This document shows positions 53,706-62,577 of a stretch of DNA of 64,000 nucleotides, piece after piece. The notes beneath the pieces were generated by a model. The model was not told where the DNA came from and searched no databases. It saw only the letters and a program-made list of their open reading frames with translations. Positions within the stretch are counted from its first letter, which is position 1. Each line of letters opens with the position of its first letter. The stretch comes from Pedobacter sp. BMA (GTDB lineage Bacteria > Bacteroidota > Bacteroidia > Sphingobacteriales > Sphingobacteriaceae): positions 541,050 to 605,049 of the forward strand of contig NZ_LECU01000001.1 in assembly GCF_001027745.1 (NCBI RefSeq). Direction: 5' to 3'. A program made the translations under genes and the position numbers.

Positions 53706-55442
53706 TTAGTGCATAGCACGATAGATCACATCCATAATTTTTGATCTTGTATTCAGTGTATTTAAAGCTTTATTTTTATCATCAGGATATACCCTGTTTG
53801 ATAAAAAAACATATACAAGATCATGCTTTGGATCAACCCAAATCGCGGTACCGGTATAACCAGTGTGCCCGAATACTTCATTTGATGCCAAGGTTGATGG
53901 ATAACCTTTGGCCGGATCCGAATCCTTGCGGTCAAATCCGTAACCTCTTCTACTTACCTGAGACTGGCTGGATGTAAAGCGTTCCAAGGTCTCAGCCTTA
54001 ATATAATTCCAACCGCCGTAAGAACCTTTGTTTAGCCACATTTGACCCAGAATTGCCATATCATTTGCGCTGGCAAAAAATCCAGCATGGCCGCTTACCC
54101 CGCCAAGCATTGCTGCCCCAGGATCATTTACAAACCCTTGCACAGGCATAGAACGCAACCATCCATCGTTTTCTGTTGTAGGAACGATATTATCTTTCTC
54201 AAACCTTTGGCGAGGTAAAAAACCTGCCCGTTGCATACCTAATGGTTTATAAAAATGATCTGCCGCAAAAACATTTAATGGCGTTAATGAAACCTTTTCT
54301 ACTACTTCTTTCATGTAGTACATACTCAAATCGCTGTAAACGTATTTTCCCCTGGTTAAAAGTTGATCATTAAGCATTGCAGGCCACATGGTATCTTCAA
54401 AGTAATTCTTCCTCAAAAAATAACCGTCAGCCAGTTGGGTTGGATATTCTTTCGAATATAAAGTGTCAGTATCTTTAGGCTTTAGATACTCGTAAAATTT
54501 AATGTATGGAAAAAAGCCGGCCTGATGCAATAGAATCTCCTTTATCTTTAAATCTTTTTTTTCAGGCATTCCACGTGTTCTGGCAATGTATTTCGTAACA
54601 ACACTATCAACAGAAAGCTTACCATCATCAACAAGTTTCATGGTTGTGTTGGTTGTCGCAGCTAACTTCGTTATCGACGCCATGTCATAAATATCATCAG
54701 CTTTTGTTGTTCTTACACGATCATATTTATGTGATCCAAATGCTTTATGATAAATCACATTTCCATTTTTTACGATAAGCACAACTGCTCCCGGAGTACC
54801 TTTCGCATCGATCGCATCTTTCATAATTGCTGCGATAGTATCTAATTTATCAGCATTCATACCAACTGATTCAGGCACTGTATAGTTTAACCGAACAGCC
54901 TTTCCATTAACAGCTATCCCGCCAAAAATTTCTTTGGCAGCACAGGCAGCACTTAATTCATCATTCAGATCGGTAGCAATCACGGATGATTTAAAGTCTG
55001 TACTAATGCCGCCAGAATAGCCTTTCTGGACGATAATTACTTTCTTATTTTTTTCAATTTCCTTGATAAAGGAGATAAGCAATTTACTGAGATTGCCATC
55101 AGTTTTCAAAATAACGTAGTTATACAGTTTGAGACGATCGTTTAAATCATTCAAACTCGATATATTGTTTGAATCATAAATCTTACTCAGGGTATCCACT
55201 TTTGTATACTTATTAACTAAGCTATCAAAAACGCTGTTATACTTAAATCCAAAATTCACACATATCATATTAAGATCTTGCAAACCAAATACCGGTAATT
55301 GTTTATTGCCATCATGCACCTTTAAATGGTTAATCGCTGTCTTTTCTGCTAAAACTAAGCTGATGTTAGCTTTATGTTGTTGAGCATAAGAATTAGTGAT
55401 CCAAAGCAGGATAAAAATAAAAATGTAAATTCTACGATTCAT
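53706..55442 (-). CDS. Serine hydrolase (class C beta-lactamase fold) with an N-terminal GH3-like remnant
   Basis: I start at 55442 (MNRRIYIF..., 578 residues), which gives a signal peptide ending SYAQ; the frame could extend 13 codons upstream. Residues about 200-578 form the beta-lactamase/DD-peptidase domain: S256-I-T-K259 and Y-S-D in 'YVYSDLSMYY' near 377. Residues about 25-195 resemble only the C-terminal domain of GH3 beta-N-acetylglucosaminidases, as in the longer fused proteins of this phylum; the GH3 catalytic half is absent. It is the last gene of the anmK-susC-susD locus and probably hydrolyses peptide bonds in peptidoglycan fragments. Confidence 0.82.
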   Translation of the reverse strand: MNRRIYIFIFILLWITNSYAQQHKANISLVLAEKTAINHLKVHDGNKQLPVFGLQDLNMICVNFGFKYNSVFDSLVNKYTKVDTLSKIYDSNNISSLNDLNDRLKLYNYVILKTDGNLSKLLISFIKEIEKNKKVIIVQKGYSGGISTDFKSSVIATDLNDELSAACAAKEIFGGIAVNGKAVRLNYTVPESVGMNADKLDTIAAIMKDAIDAKGTPGAVVLIVKNGNVIYHKAFGSHKYDRVRTTKADDIYDMASITKLAATTNTTMKLVDDGKLSVDSVVTKYIARTRGMPEKKDLKIKEILLHQAGFFPYIKFYEYLKPKDTDTLYSKEYPTQLADGYFLRKNYFEDTMWPAMLNDQLLTRGKYVYSDLSMYYMKEVVEKVSLTPLNVFAADHFYKPLGMQRAGFLPRQRFEKDNIVPTTENDGWLRSMPVQGFVNDPGAAMLGGVSGHAGFFASANDMAILGQMWLNKGSYGGWNYIKAETLERFTSSQSQVSRRGYGFDRKDSDPAKGYPSTLASNEVFGHTGYTGTAIWVDPKHDLVYVFLSNRVYPDDKNKALNTLNTRSKIMDVIYRAMH

Positions 55443-55498
55443 GTTCTGTTCAACGTTTATAGAAAGAGCAACATTTTTCAATGTTGCTCTTAGGTTTA

Positions 55499-56818
55499 TT
55501 ATATAGCCGGATCGGCAGGAGTGTTTGGATTAGTAATCCTTTCCTGATCGGGATAGGGATAAAAGTTACGGTTCCTTTCAGATGTATCAGTTGGCGGCGC
55601 TGGCCTTCCAAATCGTCTGCTATCTTCAAGTCTTTGTCCCGTTAAGAAAAGTTCTGCGCACCGCTGCTTATAAACCTCCAGTAATAAGGCATCCTTAGAT
55701 AGGGTACCCGCATAAGCAGGGAGCCCCCCATACACACCAAAAACATCTCCTGTAGTTTGAGTTCTTACTTCGTTTATCAACGAAAGCGCGTCATTGATCA
55801 TTCCGTTGCTTCTTAAAATTGATTCAGCACGTATTAACTTCATTTCATCAGGGATATAAACAGGTATCTCTGCAGTTTGGTTAGTAGCAAATGCGTTGAG
55901 CTTCCTCACTGTCGTTGTTACCGTGCCTGTAGTTGTAGTAGTCGTAGATATGTAGAAAGCTTCTCTCCTGTCTCCTGCCTCAAATAATGTTGTTGGTAGG
56001 CCAAGATTTGCCTGAGGTGTATAGTATTGCAAATTAACAGCAGTATTCCAAAGTGGATTAACCGACGCTGTGGAATAGGTAAATACGTTTTTACTGGTCA
56101 AATCCACCGCAGAGGCGTTCGTAGCCGCAGCGGCATAATTACCAGCCATTAAATTATAACGGGCATTAAAAACATACAGTGCATTCTTCAAATTGAAATT
56201 AGTACCCGCAACATTTGCTGTGAAATCAGTTGTTACTGGATTAGCATTAATCTGACTAATAGCGTCATTCAGTAACCTGATAGCCTCAGTCAATACTGCC
56301 TGGCGAGGATAAAACACTGCCTTACCAGTTTTGTCTGTGTTGATGTTACTTTGTTCAAATGAAGTTGCTAAACTACCCAGGGCAATAGCTTTATATAGTT
56401 TTGCATGAGCCAAAACTCCGGAAAGTGTTCCACCAGATATAGTACTGATATTGCTTGCATTGTTAATTACATCCTCACTCATACTCATCAACTTCTGCAA
56501 ACTAGACCACAAAGTCAGCAGATTCCCGTTAGCTGTGGGTAGTGCTACTCCTCCCGCTTCAAGCTCCAAGGTATTCGTGAAAGTTGCTGTCCCTTTAAGT
56601 TCCCTTGCCGTAACTGCAGGATAGAAGTATGAAGCTGCTATAACATTAGTCGAGTAGTATTGCCTTAATCCAACGCTTAAACCAAAAATTCCTGCACGCG
56701 TTGTAAGCACATCAGTTTCTGTAGGGGCATTAGGATTTGAAATATCTGTTTTACAGCTATTCGCAAAAAGCGCAAACACCAGTAACAAGCCTAATTTAAT
56801 TTTAAATATCTTTTTCAT
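55499..56818 (-). CDS. SusD/RagB-type outer-membrane lipoprotein
   Basis: A 439-residue lipoprotein (signal ending FANSC, lipid Cys near residue 22) with the SusD fold: N-terminal region with 'LTTRAGIFGLSVGLRQYYS' and repeated helices, and the C-terminal 'EVYKQRCAELFLTGQRLEDSRRFG' region near residue 385, diagnostic of the SusD/RagB family. It is the surface lid of the SusC transporter encoded 17 bases upstream. The neighbouring anmK suggests peptidoglycan-derived ligands. Confidence 0.92.
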   Translation of the reverse strand: MKKIFKIKLGLLLVFALFANSCKTDISNPNAPTETDVLTTRAGIFGLSVGLRQYYSTNVIAASYFYPAVTARELKGTATFTNTLELEAGGVALPTANGNLLTLWSSLQKLMSMSEDVINNASNISTISGGTLSGVLAHAKLYKAIALGSLATSFEQSNINTDKTGKAVFYPRQAVLTEAIRLLNDAISQINANPVTTDFTANVAGTNFNLKNALYVFNARYNLMAGNYAAAATNASAVDLTSKNVFTYSTASVNPLWNTAVNLQYYTPQANLGLPTTLFEAGDRREAFYISTTTTTTGTVTTTVRKLNAFATNQTAEIPVYIPDEMKLIRAESILRSNGMINDALSLINEVRTQTTGDVFGVYGGLPAYAGTLSKDALLLEVYKQRCAELFLTGQRLEDSRRFGRPAPPTDTSERNRNFYPYPDQERITNPNTPADPAI

Positions 56819-56835
56819 TTTAAATTCTTTAATGG

Positions 56836-59814
56836 TTAAAAGGTCATATTCAATCCAACAATAATCTGTCTGGGGATCGGAACCTCAACAAAATCAAATC
56901 CTCGAACCGCTGTGCTTTGTCCTGCAGAATTTATTTCAGGATCGTAGCCACTATAATTATCAATGGAGAATAAATTTCTCCCTGCAACGCTGAAACGCAT
57001 ACTACCATTTTTTAGAAATTTTGGTTTGAAATCATAAGACGCGGAGACCTCTCTTAATTTGACATAAGATCCGTCTTCAATCCAGTTTTCGAAAATCGAG
57101 AATAATGCGGCAGATGTTCCCTTTGGCACCTCACCCCTCAACTCAGCTTCATAACCTTTTAAACCGCCATATAAATCGCGATCCCCTACACGTTTGGTGA
57201 AATTAAAAACATCCGCACCAATTGATGCATCTACCTGCGCTCGGAAAGAAAAGTGCTTACCAACGTTTACCTCATTGATTAATGATCCTGTCCAATCCGG
57301 ATTGGGATCACCAATAACCTTCCTCAGGGTGCTGCCATTAGCGGCTTTAGCAGTTTGAGGCAAGCCATTTAATAAGGCAAGTGATCCATCAGCATTGCGC
57401 GCAAAATAAGTTGAATAGAAGGCACCGATTGGATATCCATTTACTGCTGCGACCTGACTAAAACCGCCTGGAAAGGTCAGTAAACCTCCTGGAATATTAT
57501 CAACGACGTTCTTATTACGAGAATAAATTGCTACAACATTCCATTTAACTTTTTCATTTAGAATAGGCACTCCTCTTAACATGATCTCAAGTCCACGGTT
57601 AGTCATTGTACCGATGTTAACGAATTCAGTTGTAAAACCTGTACTGGGCGTTAAGTTAATTAAGTTAAGTAGATCGGTGACATTTTTGCGATAGTAGGAA
57701 AATTCAAATCCAATACGTTCTTTAAAGAAACTAATGTCTGTTCCTATCTCAAATTCTTCCTGACGTTCCGGCTTGATTGAGCTGTTACCGAGCAGAGTGG
57801 AGGAGTATACACTTGGCAATCCACCAGAATTTACAGGAACATAGTTAGTGTACTGGTCGAAGGCTCCTAAAGCTGTTAAATTACCTGACTCTCCATAAGA
57901 TGCCCTTAACTTCAAACTTGATATGATGTTCCTTATTTTTGAATCTTGCCAGAATTTCTCATTGGAAAGCACATAACTCCCACTAAATTTCTTATAAAAT
58001 TGTGAACGATCATCTCTTCCAAATACCGAAGACACATCATTTCTTAAAGCAGCAGTAAGGTATACTTTGTCCCACAGTCCGAACGTTTGCTGAACATACG
58101 CTCCCATCACATTAATAGTCGAGCGCAGTTCAGTACCTACAACTACTCCATTGTTTACCGTTTGCCCAACCAATCCCAACTGAGTTGCCGATAATCCAGT
58201 TTGATAACGTTTTTCATTCTGAGCTGTTGCACCAATTCCAGATGTAGATTCCAGCCAATCAGTAATCTTAGTCTGATATGAGGCTGTAAAATCGTTATTT
58301 ACCATAAATGTTGTCAGGTCCGCACGTTTCGAAAATCCGGTATTATAAGTAGGTGTTGTATTTCCCACGGGAATATAGCCAGTTCCGATTTGCGTAGCGT
58401 TGTCATAGCCAAGTACATAATTCAATGTTAAACCTTTAACTGGAGTGGCTGTTGCCTGGAAATTACCAATAAAACGACTTGTCCGTTGTTGAAAATCAAA
58501 TCTGTTAATCGCCTCCAAAGGGTTAGTTCTCGGTGCAACACTGGGAGAAGTAGAAGGATATACGCCATTTACTGGTTCAGGATTAATATAGTTATTAGCA
58601 AAAATAAAACCGGTTAACGCTCCATAAGCTTCATTGAGGCCGCCATTAGGAATTTCATGACTTGAACTGATTGAGTAATTAGCGCCTGCAGAAATTTTAA
58701 GCCAATTAGTAATAGTCTGATCCAACCTTACTTTTGCACCGCCACGACTAAAATCAGAGTTATCAATTATCCCTTGATTGTACAAATAGTTTCCACTTAA
58801 ATAATATTGTGTACCATTGCTTCCTCCAGAAACTGAAACATTATTTTCATTACCATATGCCCTTCTGAAAATATCATCCTGATAGTCGTACCGCTGTACT
58901 GCAGTTTGGCTTAAATCAGTTAGCGTTGTTGTATTATAGCGGAAAGGATAAGTATTTATATCCAGTGTTTTTCTCACTTCGCTTACTTTGAAATTAGATG
59001 AGACATTAACCACTGGTTTTCCTTCCTTACCCTTTTTTGTGAAAATCTGCACAACACCATTACTGGCCCTGGATCCGTAAATTGCAGCGGCAGCAGCACC
59101 TTTTATAATTTCAATACGATCAATATCATTTGGGTTAATATCTACCAGCCTATTTTGGGCATAACCACCAAGATCAAGCAATTCTGTAGAATTGTTATTA
59201 ACAATCACCCCATCAATAATATATAACGGATCGCCAGTTCCGACAATCGTACTACTCCCCCTTAGCCTTACACTAATACCTCCTGCCGGATTCCCGGAGT
59301 TTTGTGATATCTGAGCGCCAGCTACTTTACCACTTAAGGCCTGATCGATCGAAGTTGCATTACTGTTCTCAAGATCTTTTGAACTCACAGTAGAAATAGC
59401 GTTACCTAATGTTTTGCGGCTGGTTGCTACAGATGTACCAGTTACCACGACTTCATTCAGGCGAACTAGATCTTCGTCGATATTTGCATTTAAGGTAATT
59501 GTCTTTTCCGATCCTAACTCAATACTTTGTGTCTTAGGAGAATACCCCAAAAAACTAAAAGTAATTTGATATTTACCTCCACTAAGCCCTGCGGTAAATT
59601 CATAAGCACCGTTTCCATTAGTGGAGCCCCCTATTGTTGTGTTTCCTACTTTGACACTTACGCCAGGCAAGGGTTGTCCCGTTCGTGCATCTTTAACAAA
59701 CCCTTTAATTACATATGCTCCTCCCTGGGCAGAGACCTTTCCATAAAAAAGAAAGAAAAAAATAAGCAATAACAGGCTGCCTCTCGCAGTCCTCCCGAGT
59801 AAATTTTCGTTCAT
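56836..59814 (-). CDS. SusC/RagA-type TonB-dependent outer-membrane transporter
   Basis: A 992-residue protein with a signal peptide (ending KVSAQ), an N-terminal carboxypeptidase-D-like beta domain (about 33-110), the plug with 'VVVTGTSVATSRKTLG' and 'NPNDIDRIEIIKGAAAAAIYGSRA' (about 115-250), and a 22-stranded barrel. It imports oligomers together with SusD downstream, energised by TonB. It lies 31 bases after anmK, so it is part of one operon. Its cargo is inferred, not known. Confidence 0.95.
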   Translation of the reverse strand: MNENLLGRTARGSLLLLIFFFLFYGKVSAQGGAYVIKGFVKDARTGQPLPGVSVKVGNTTIGGSTNGNGAYEFTAGLSGGKYQITFSFLGYSPKTQSIELGSEKTITLNANIDEDLVRLNEVVVTGTSVATSRKTLGNAISTVSSKDLENSNATSIDQALSGKVAGAQISQNSGNPAGGISVRLRGSSTIVGTGDPLYIIDGVIVNNNSTELLDLGGYAQNRLVDINPNDIDRIEIIKGAAAAAIYGSRASNGVVQIFTKKGKEGKPVVNVSSNFKVSEVRKTLDINTYPFRYNTTTLTDLSQTAVQRYDYQDDIFRRAYGNENNVSVSGGSNGTQYYLSGNYLYNQGIIDNSDFSRGGAKVRLDQTITNWLKISAGANYSISSSHEIPNGGLNEAYGALTGFIFANNYINPEPVNGVYPSTSPSVAPRTNPLEAINRFDFQQRTSRFIGNFQATATPVKGLTLNYVLGYDNATQIGTGYIPVGNTTPTYNTGFSKRADLTTFMVNNDFTASYQTKITDWLESTSGIGATAQNEKRYQTGLSATQLGLVGQTVNNGVVVGTELRSTINVMGAYVQQTFGLWDKVYLTAALRNDVSSVFGRDDRSQFYKKFSGSYVLSNEKFWQDSKIRNIISSLKLRASYGESGNLTALGAFDQYTNYVPVNSGGLPSVYSSTLLGNSSIKPERQEEFEIGTDISFFKERIGFEFSYYRKNVTDLLNLINLTPSTGFTTEFVNIGTMTNRGLEIMLRGVPILNEKVKWNVVAIYSRNKNVVDNIPGGLLTFPGGFSQVAAVNGYPIGAFYSTYFARNADGSLALLNGLPQTAKAANGSTLRKVIGDPNPDWTGSLINEVNVGKHFSFRAQVDASIGADVFNFTKRVGDRDLYGGLKGYEAELRGEVPKGTSAALFSIFENWIEDGSYVKLREVSASYDFKPKFLKNGSMRFSVAGRNLFSIDNYSGYDPEINSAGQSTAVRGFDFVEVPIPRQIIVGLNMTF

Positions 59815-59845
59815 AATATTTATTTTGTGTTAAGTGTTGGTTCTC

Positions 59846-61039
59846 TTAAAATGGCAAACTTACTTTACCCATCGCCACAGCGGGCATCTCAGGCCTGCTA
59901 GTATAGCTGAAGCTTTCTGCCGCTAAACATTCGTTAGCCAGCAATGCAAACAATACAGCCTCCTTCGCATCAGGATTTATTCCTAAATCCGCCGTATTTT
60001 TCAACTTACAATTCAAATATTTGGCTAACCTATCCTTCAATAAAGGATTGTGCATCCCTCCACCACTTAAATAAATCACAAATGGAGTTTCAGCAGGTAT
60101 TGACTTCCGGATCGCGTCAGCTATAACTCTGGCGGTAAATTCTGAAAGTGTAGCCAAAACATTTACCTGGCTTATTTCATTTTCATTCGATTTGATGGCG
60201 CGATCTAAATAATCAAGATTGAAGAGCTCAGGGCCTGTTGTTTTAGGAAATGGAAGACCAAAGAAGGGATCAGCTAACAGTCGTTTTAGCAATCCCTCAT
60301 CTACCCTACCCGATAATGCCAGTTCAGCATCCTTATCGAAGAACATTCCCTCAAAATGTTGCTGTACATACTGATCCAGGATCGTATTACCCGGACCGAC
60401 ATCCGTAGAAAATATCTGATCGAAATTAAAGCCAGCAGGTAAATAAGTAAAATTTGCAATACCACCAATATTAAGTAAGATACGATTTTCAATTTCATCA
60501 GAAAAGATCAGGTAGTCCCCATAGACAGCTAAAGGGGCACCTTCACCACCGGCAGCGATATGTTTTTGCCTAAAATCACTTAGCGTAATAATGCCTGTTT
60601 TTACAGCAATATGATCTCCATCACCTATCTGGAGTGTCGCATTAGGATAGTTTGGTAGTTTGTGAATAGATTGCGGAGCATGATAAATGGTTTGTCCGTG
60701 ACTGGCAATGATATCAACCTCACTTGCAGAAAACCCCCAACTTTCCAATGCCTCCAATATTAAATCAGCATAATAATTCCCAATAAACGCATTTAATACC
60801 GTTACCTGTTGAAGGTCGACTATCCTTTTGGATGAAACTGATCTTAATTCATTTTTGAATTCCGGCGAAAAGTCAGTTGTAGTAAAATGAAGCAAGTTTA
60901 CAGATGTATCTGCACCTGAGCCGGAGAATTTACAAAGCGCAATATCCAAACCATCAAGTGATGTTCCTGACATTAATCCGACGATGATTCTGGAAGTAGC
61001 TTGTGAAATATCAACTAGTTTTTGTAGAGATTTATTCAT
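59846..61039 (-). CDS. anmK: Anhydro-N-acetylmuramic acid kinase
   Basis: A 397-residue AnmK. The phosphate-binding start 'GLMSGTSLDGLDIALC' lies at residues 21-36 and 'DVGPGNTILDQY' near residue 200. It converts 1,6-anhydro-MurNAc to MurNAc-6-phosphate using ATP in the cytoplasm, the first step of reusing cell-wall fragments. It is the first gene of a four-gene minus-strand locus followed by SusC, SusD and a serine hydrolase, which suggests the transporter brings in muropeptides. Confidence 0.95.
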   Translation of the reverse strand: MNKSLQKLVDISQATSRIIVGLMSGTSLDGLDIALCKFSGSGADTSVNLLHFTTTDFSPEFKNELRSVSSKRIVDLQQVTVLNAFIGNYYADLILEALESWGFSASEVDIIASHGQTIYHAPQSIHKLPNYPNATLQIGDGDHIAVKTGIITLSDFRQKHIAAGGEGAPLAVYGDYLIFSDEIENRILLNIGGIANFTYLPAGFNFDQIFSTDVGPGNTILDQYVQQHFEGMFFDKDAELALSGRVDEGLLKRLLADPFFGLPFPKTTGPELFNLDYLDRAIKSNENEISQVNVLATLSEFTARVIADAIRKSIPAETPFVIYLSGGGMHNPLLKDRLAKYLNCKLKNTADLGINPDAKEAVLFALLANECLAAESFSYTSRPEMPAVAMGKVSLPF

Positions 61040-61235
61040 TCGATGTTGTTAAGGGTAATCGAAAACACGCAAAAAAATGCATGACACACAAAATCCACTA
61101 TCACTTTTGTAAATATATAGATTTTAAAAAAGGATTTTATGCATACTATAAAATAAAAACCGCAATAACACGCAGAATCATGCTGTCTTTAACTTCGGCA
61201 TAAGTGATTGTAATAAATGCGATAGGAAATAATTG

Positions 61236-61637
61236 CTATTTCTCGTCCTCGAACATGCCATCAAGCAATTCATCCGTCTCTCTTCTGTCTTTTTTGGTTG
61301 GACGACCCGCCCCGCGATCCCTTTTCAGCCCCGGCGAGTGGAATACGGATTTGAAAGCATGCGTTTCCTCAACTGGAGTTAAGTCTTTATATTTAGTTAA
61401 TGCTGTAGGAGAATCTGTTCTGTTGTAAGAGAAATCTATAACTTCGATTATTTTTTTTTCAATCCCTTTTGATACCTGATAAACATCACCGATTTTCACA
61501 ATTGCTGAAGGTTTGATATTCTGCCCCTTCAACTTCACCCTTCCCGCCTTACATGCATCAGTCGCAAGACTTCTGGTTTTAAAAAACCTTATCGCCCACA
61601 AATATTTGTCTATTCTAAGTTTTTCTACTTCTCCCAT
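61236..61637 (-). CDS. S4-domain RNA-binding protein (Hsp15-like)
   Basis: A 133-residue protein with the S4 RNA-binding motif at residues 8-60: 'LRIDKYLWAIRFFKTRSLATDACKAGRV', the pattern of heat shock protein 15 (HslR). HslR rescues stalled 50S subunits by binding their tRNA. The C-terminal half is charged and lower complexity. It is divergent from dapD with a 106-base shared promoter region. Confidence 0.88.
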   Translation of the reverse strand: MGEVEKLRIDKYLWAIRFFKTRSLATDACKAGRVKLKGQNIKPSAIVKIGDVYQVSKGIEKKIIEVIDFSYNRTDSPTALTKYKDLTPVEETHAFKSVFHSPGLKRDRGAGRPTKKDRRETDELLDGMFEDEK

Positions 61638-61743
61638 ACAAAGTCAAAAATACTAAAACAATCAGGCACAAGGCAAACAATTTAAACAATTAGCCCTTTA
61701 ATAAACAAAAATTGATTTATTTTGCGTAAAATTTAAAAACATC

Positions 61744-62562
61744 ATGTATTCAGATTTAAAGAAATTAATTGAAGCCGCCTGGGACGACAGAACTCTTCTA
61801 CAGTACAGTAACTATTGCGAAGCTATTGAAACCGTAATTCAGGGATTAGATAAGGGAGAAATTCGTGTTGCTGAACCAGTTTTAAATTCATGGGGCATTA
61901 ATGAGTGGGTAAAAAAAGCGGTTATTTTATACTTCCCGATTCGCGAGATGAAAGAAATCAAAAGTGGTCCTTTCGTTTACCACGATAAAATGGAATTAAA
62001 GACTGATTATAAAACAACCGGTGTACGTGTAGTACCAATGGCGAGTGCCCGTTATGGCGCGTATTTAGCTAAAGGTGTAATCATGATGCCTTCTTATGTT
62101 AATATTGGGGCCTATGTGGATGAAGGTACAATGGTTGATACCTGGGCTACTGTTGGCTCATGTGCTCAAATCGGTAAACGTGTTCACTTGAGTGGCGGTG
62201 TTGGTATTGGAGGCGTTTTAGAGCCGGTTCAGGCAGCTCCTGTAATTATCGAGGATGATGCATTTCTAGGTTCAAGAGCAATTGTTGTAGAAGGTGTTAA
62301 AGTCGAAAAAGAAGCAGTTTTAGGTGCTAATGTTGTGTTAACGGCATCAACGAAAATTATTGATGTAACCGGACCTACACCTGTTGAATACAAAGGTATT
62401 GTTCCTGCACGTTCAGTAGTTATCCCTGGAAGCTACACTAAAAAATTTCCGTCCGGTGATTATCAGGTACCATGTGCATTAATCATTGGAAAACGTAAAG
62501 AGAGTACAGATAAAAAAACCTCTCTTAACGATGCGTTGAGAGAAAATAATGTAGCTGTTTAA
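61744..62562 (+). CDS. dapD: 2,3,4,5-Tetrahydropyridine-2,6-dicarboxylate N-succinyltransferase
   Basis: A 272-residue enzyme of the lysine/diaminopimelate pathway. The left-handed beta-helix shows the hexapeptide repeats in 'VNIGAYVDEGTMVDTWATVGS' and 'VHLSGGVGIGGVLEP' (residues about 118-165). The 'CAQIGKRVHLSGG' segment and the final 'PCALIIGKRKE' match DapD rather than acetyltransferase DapH. It also supplies diaminopimelate for peptidoglycan. A GT4 glycosyltransferase follows on the same strand. Confidence 0.94.
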   Translation: MYSDLKKLIEAAWDDRTLLQYSNYCEAIETVIQGLDKGEIRVAEPVLNSWGINEWVKKAVILYFPIREMKEIKSGPFVYHDKMELKTDYKTTGVRVVPMASARYGAYLAKGVIMMPSYVNIGAYVDEGTMVDTWATVGSCAQIGKRVHLSGGVGIGGVLEPVQAAPVIIEDDAFLGSRAIVVEGVKVEKEAVLGANVVLTASTKIIDVTGPTPVEYKGIVPARSVVIPGSYTKKFPSGDYQVPCALIIGKRKESTDKKTSLNDALRENNVAV

Positions 62563-62577
62563 GCATGAAGCCATAAG

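Noticed and set aside
53706..55442. Reading the serine hydrolase as a beta-lactamase giving drug resistance
   Set aside because: The SxxK and Y-S-D pattern fits the wider class C/DD-peptidase fold, and the context (anmK, SusCD) points to peptidoglycan handling. Nothing shows beta-lactam hydrolysis.
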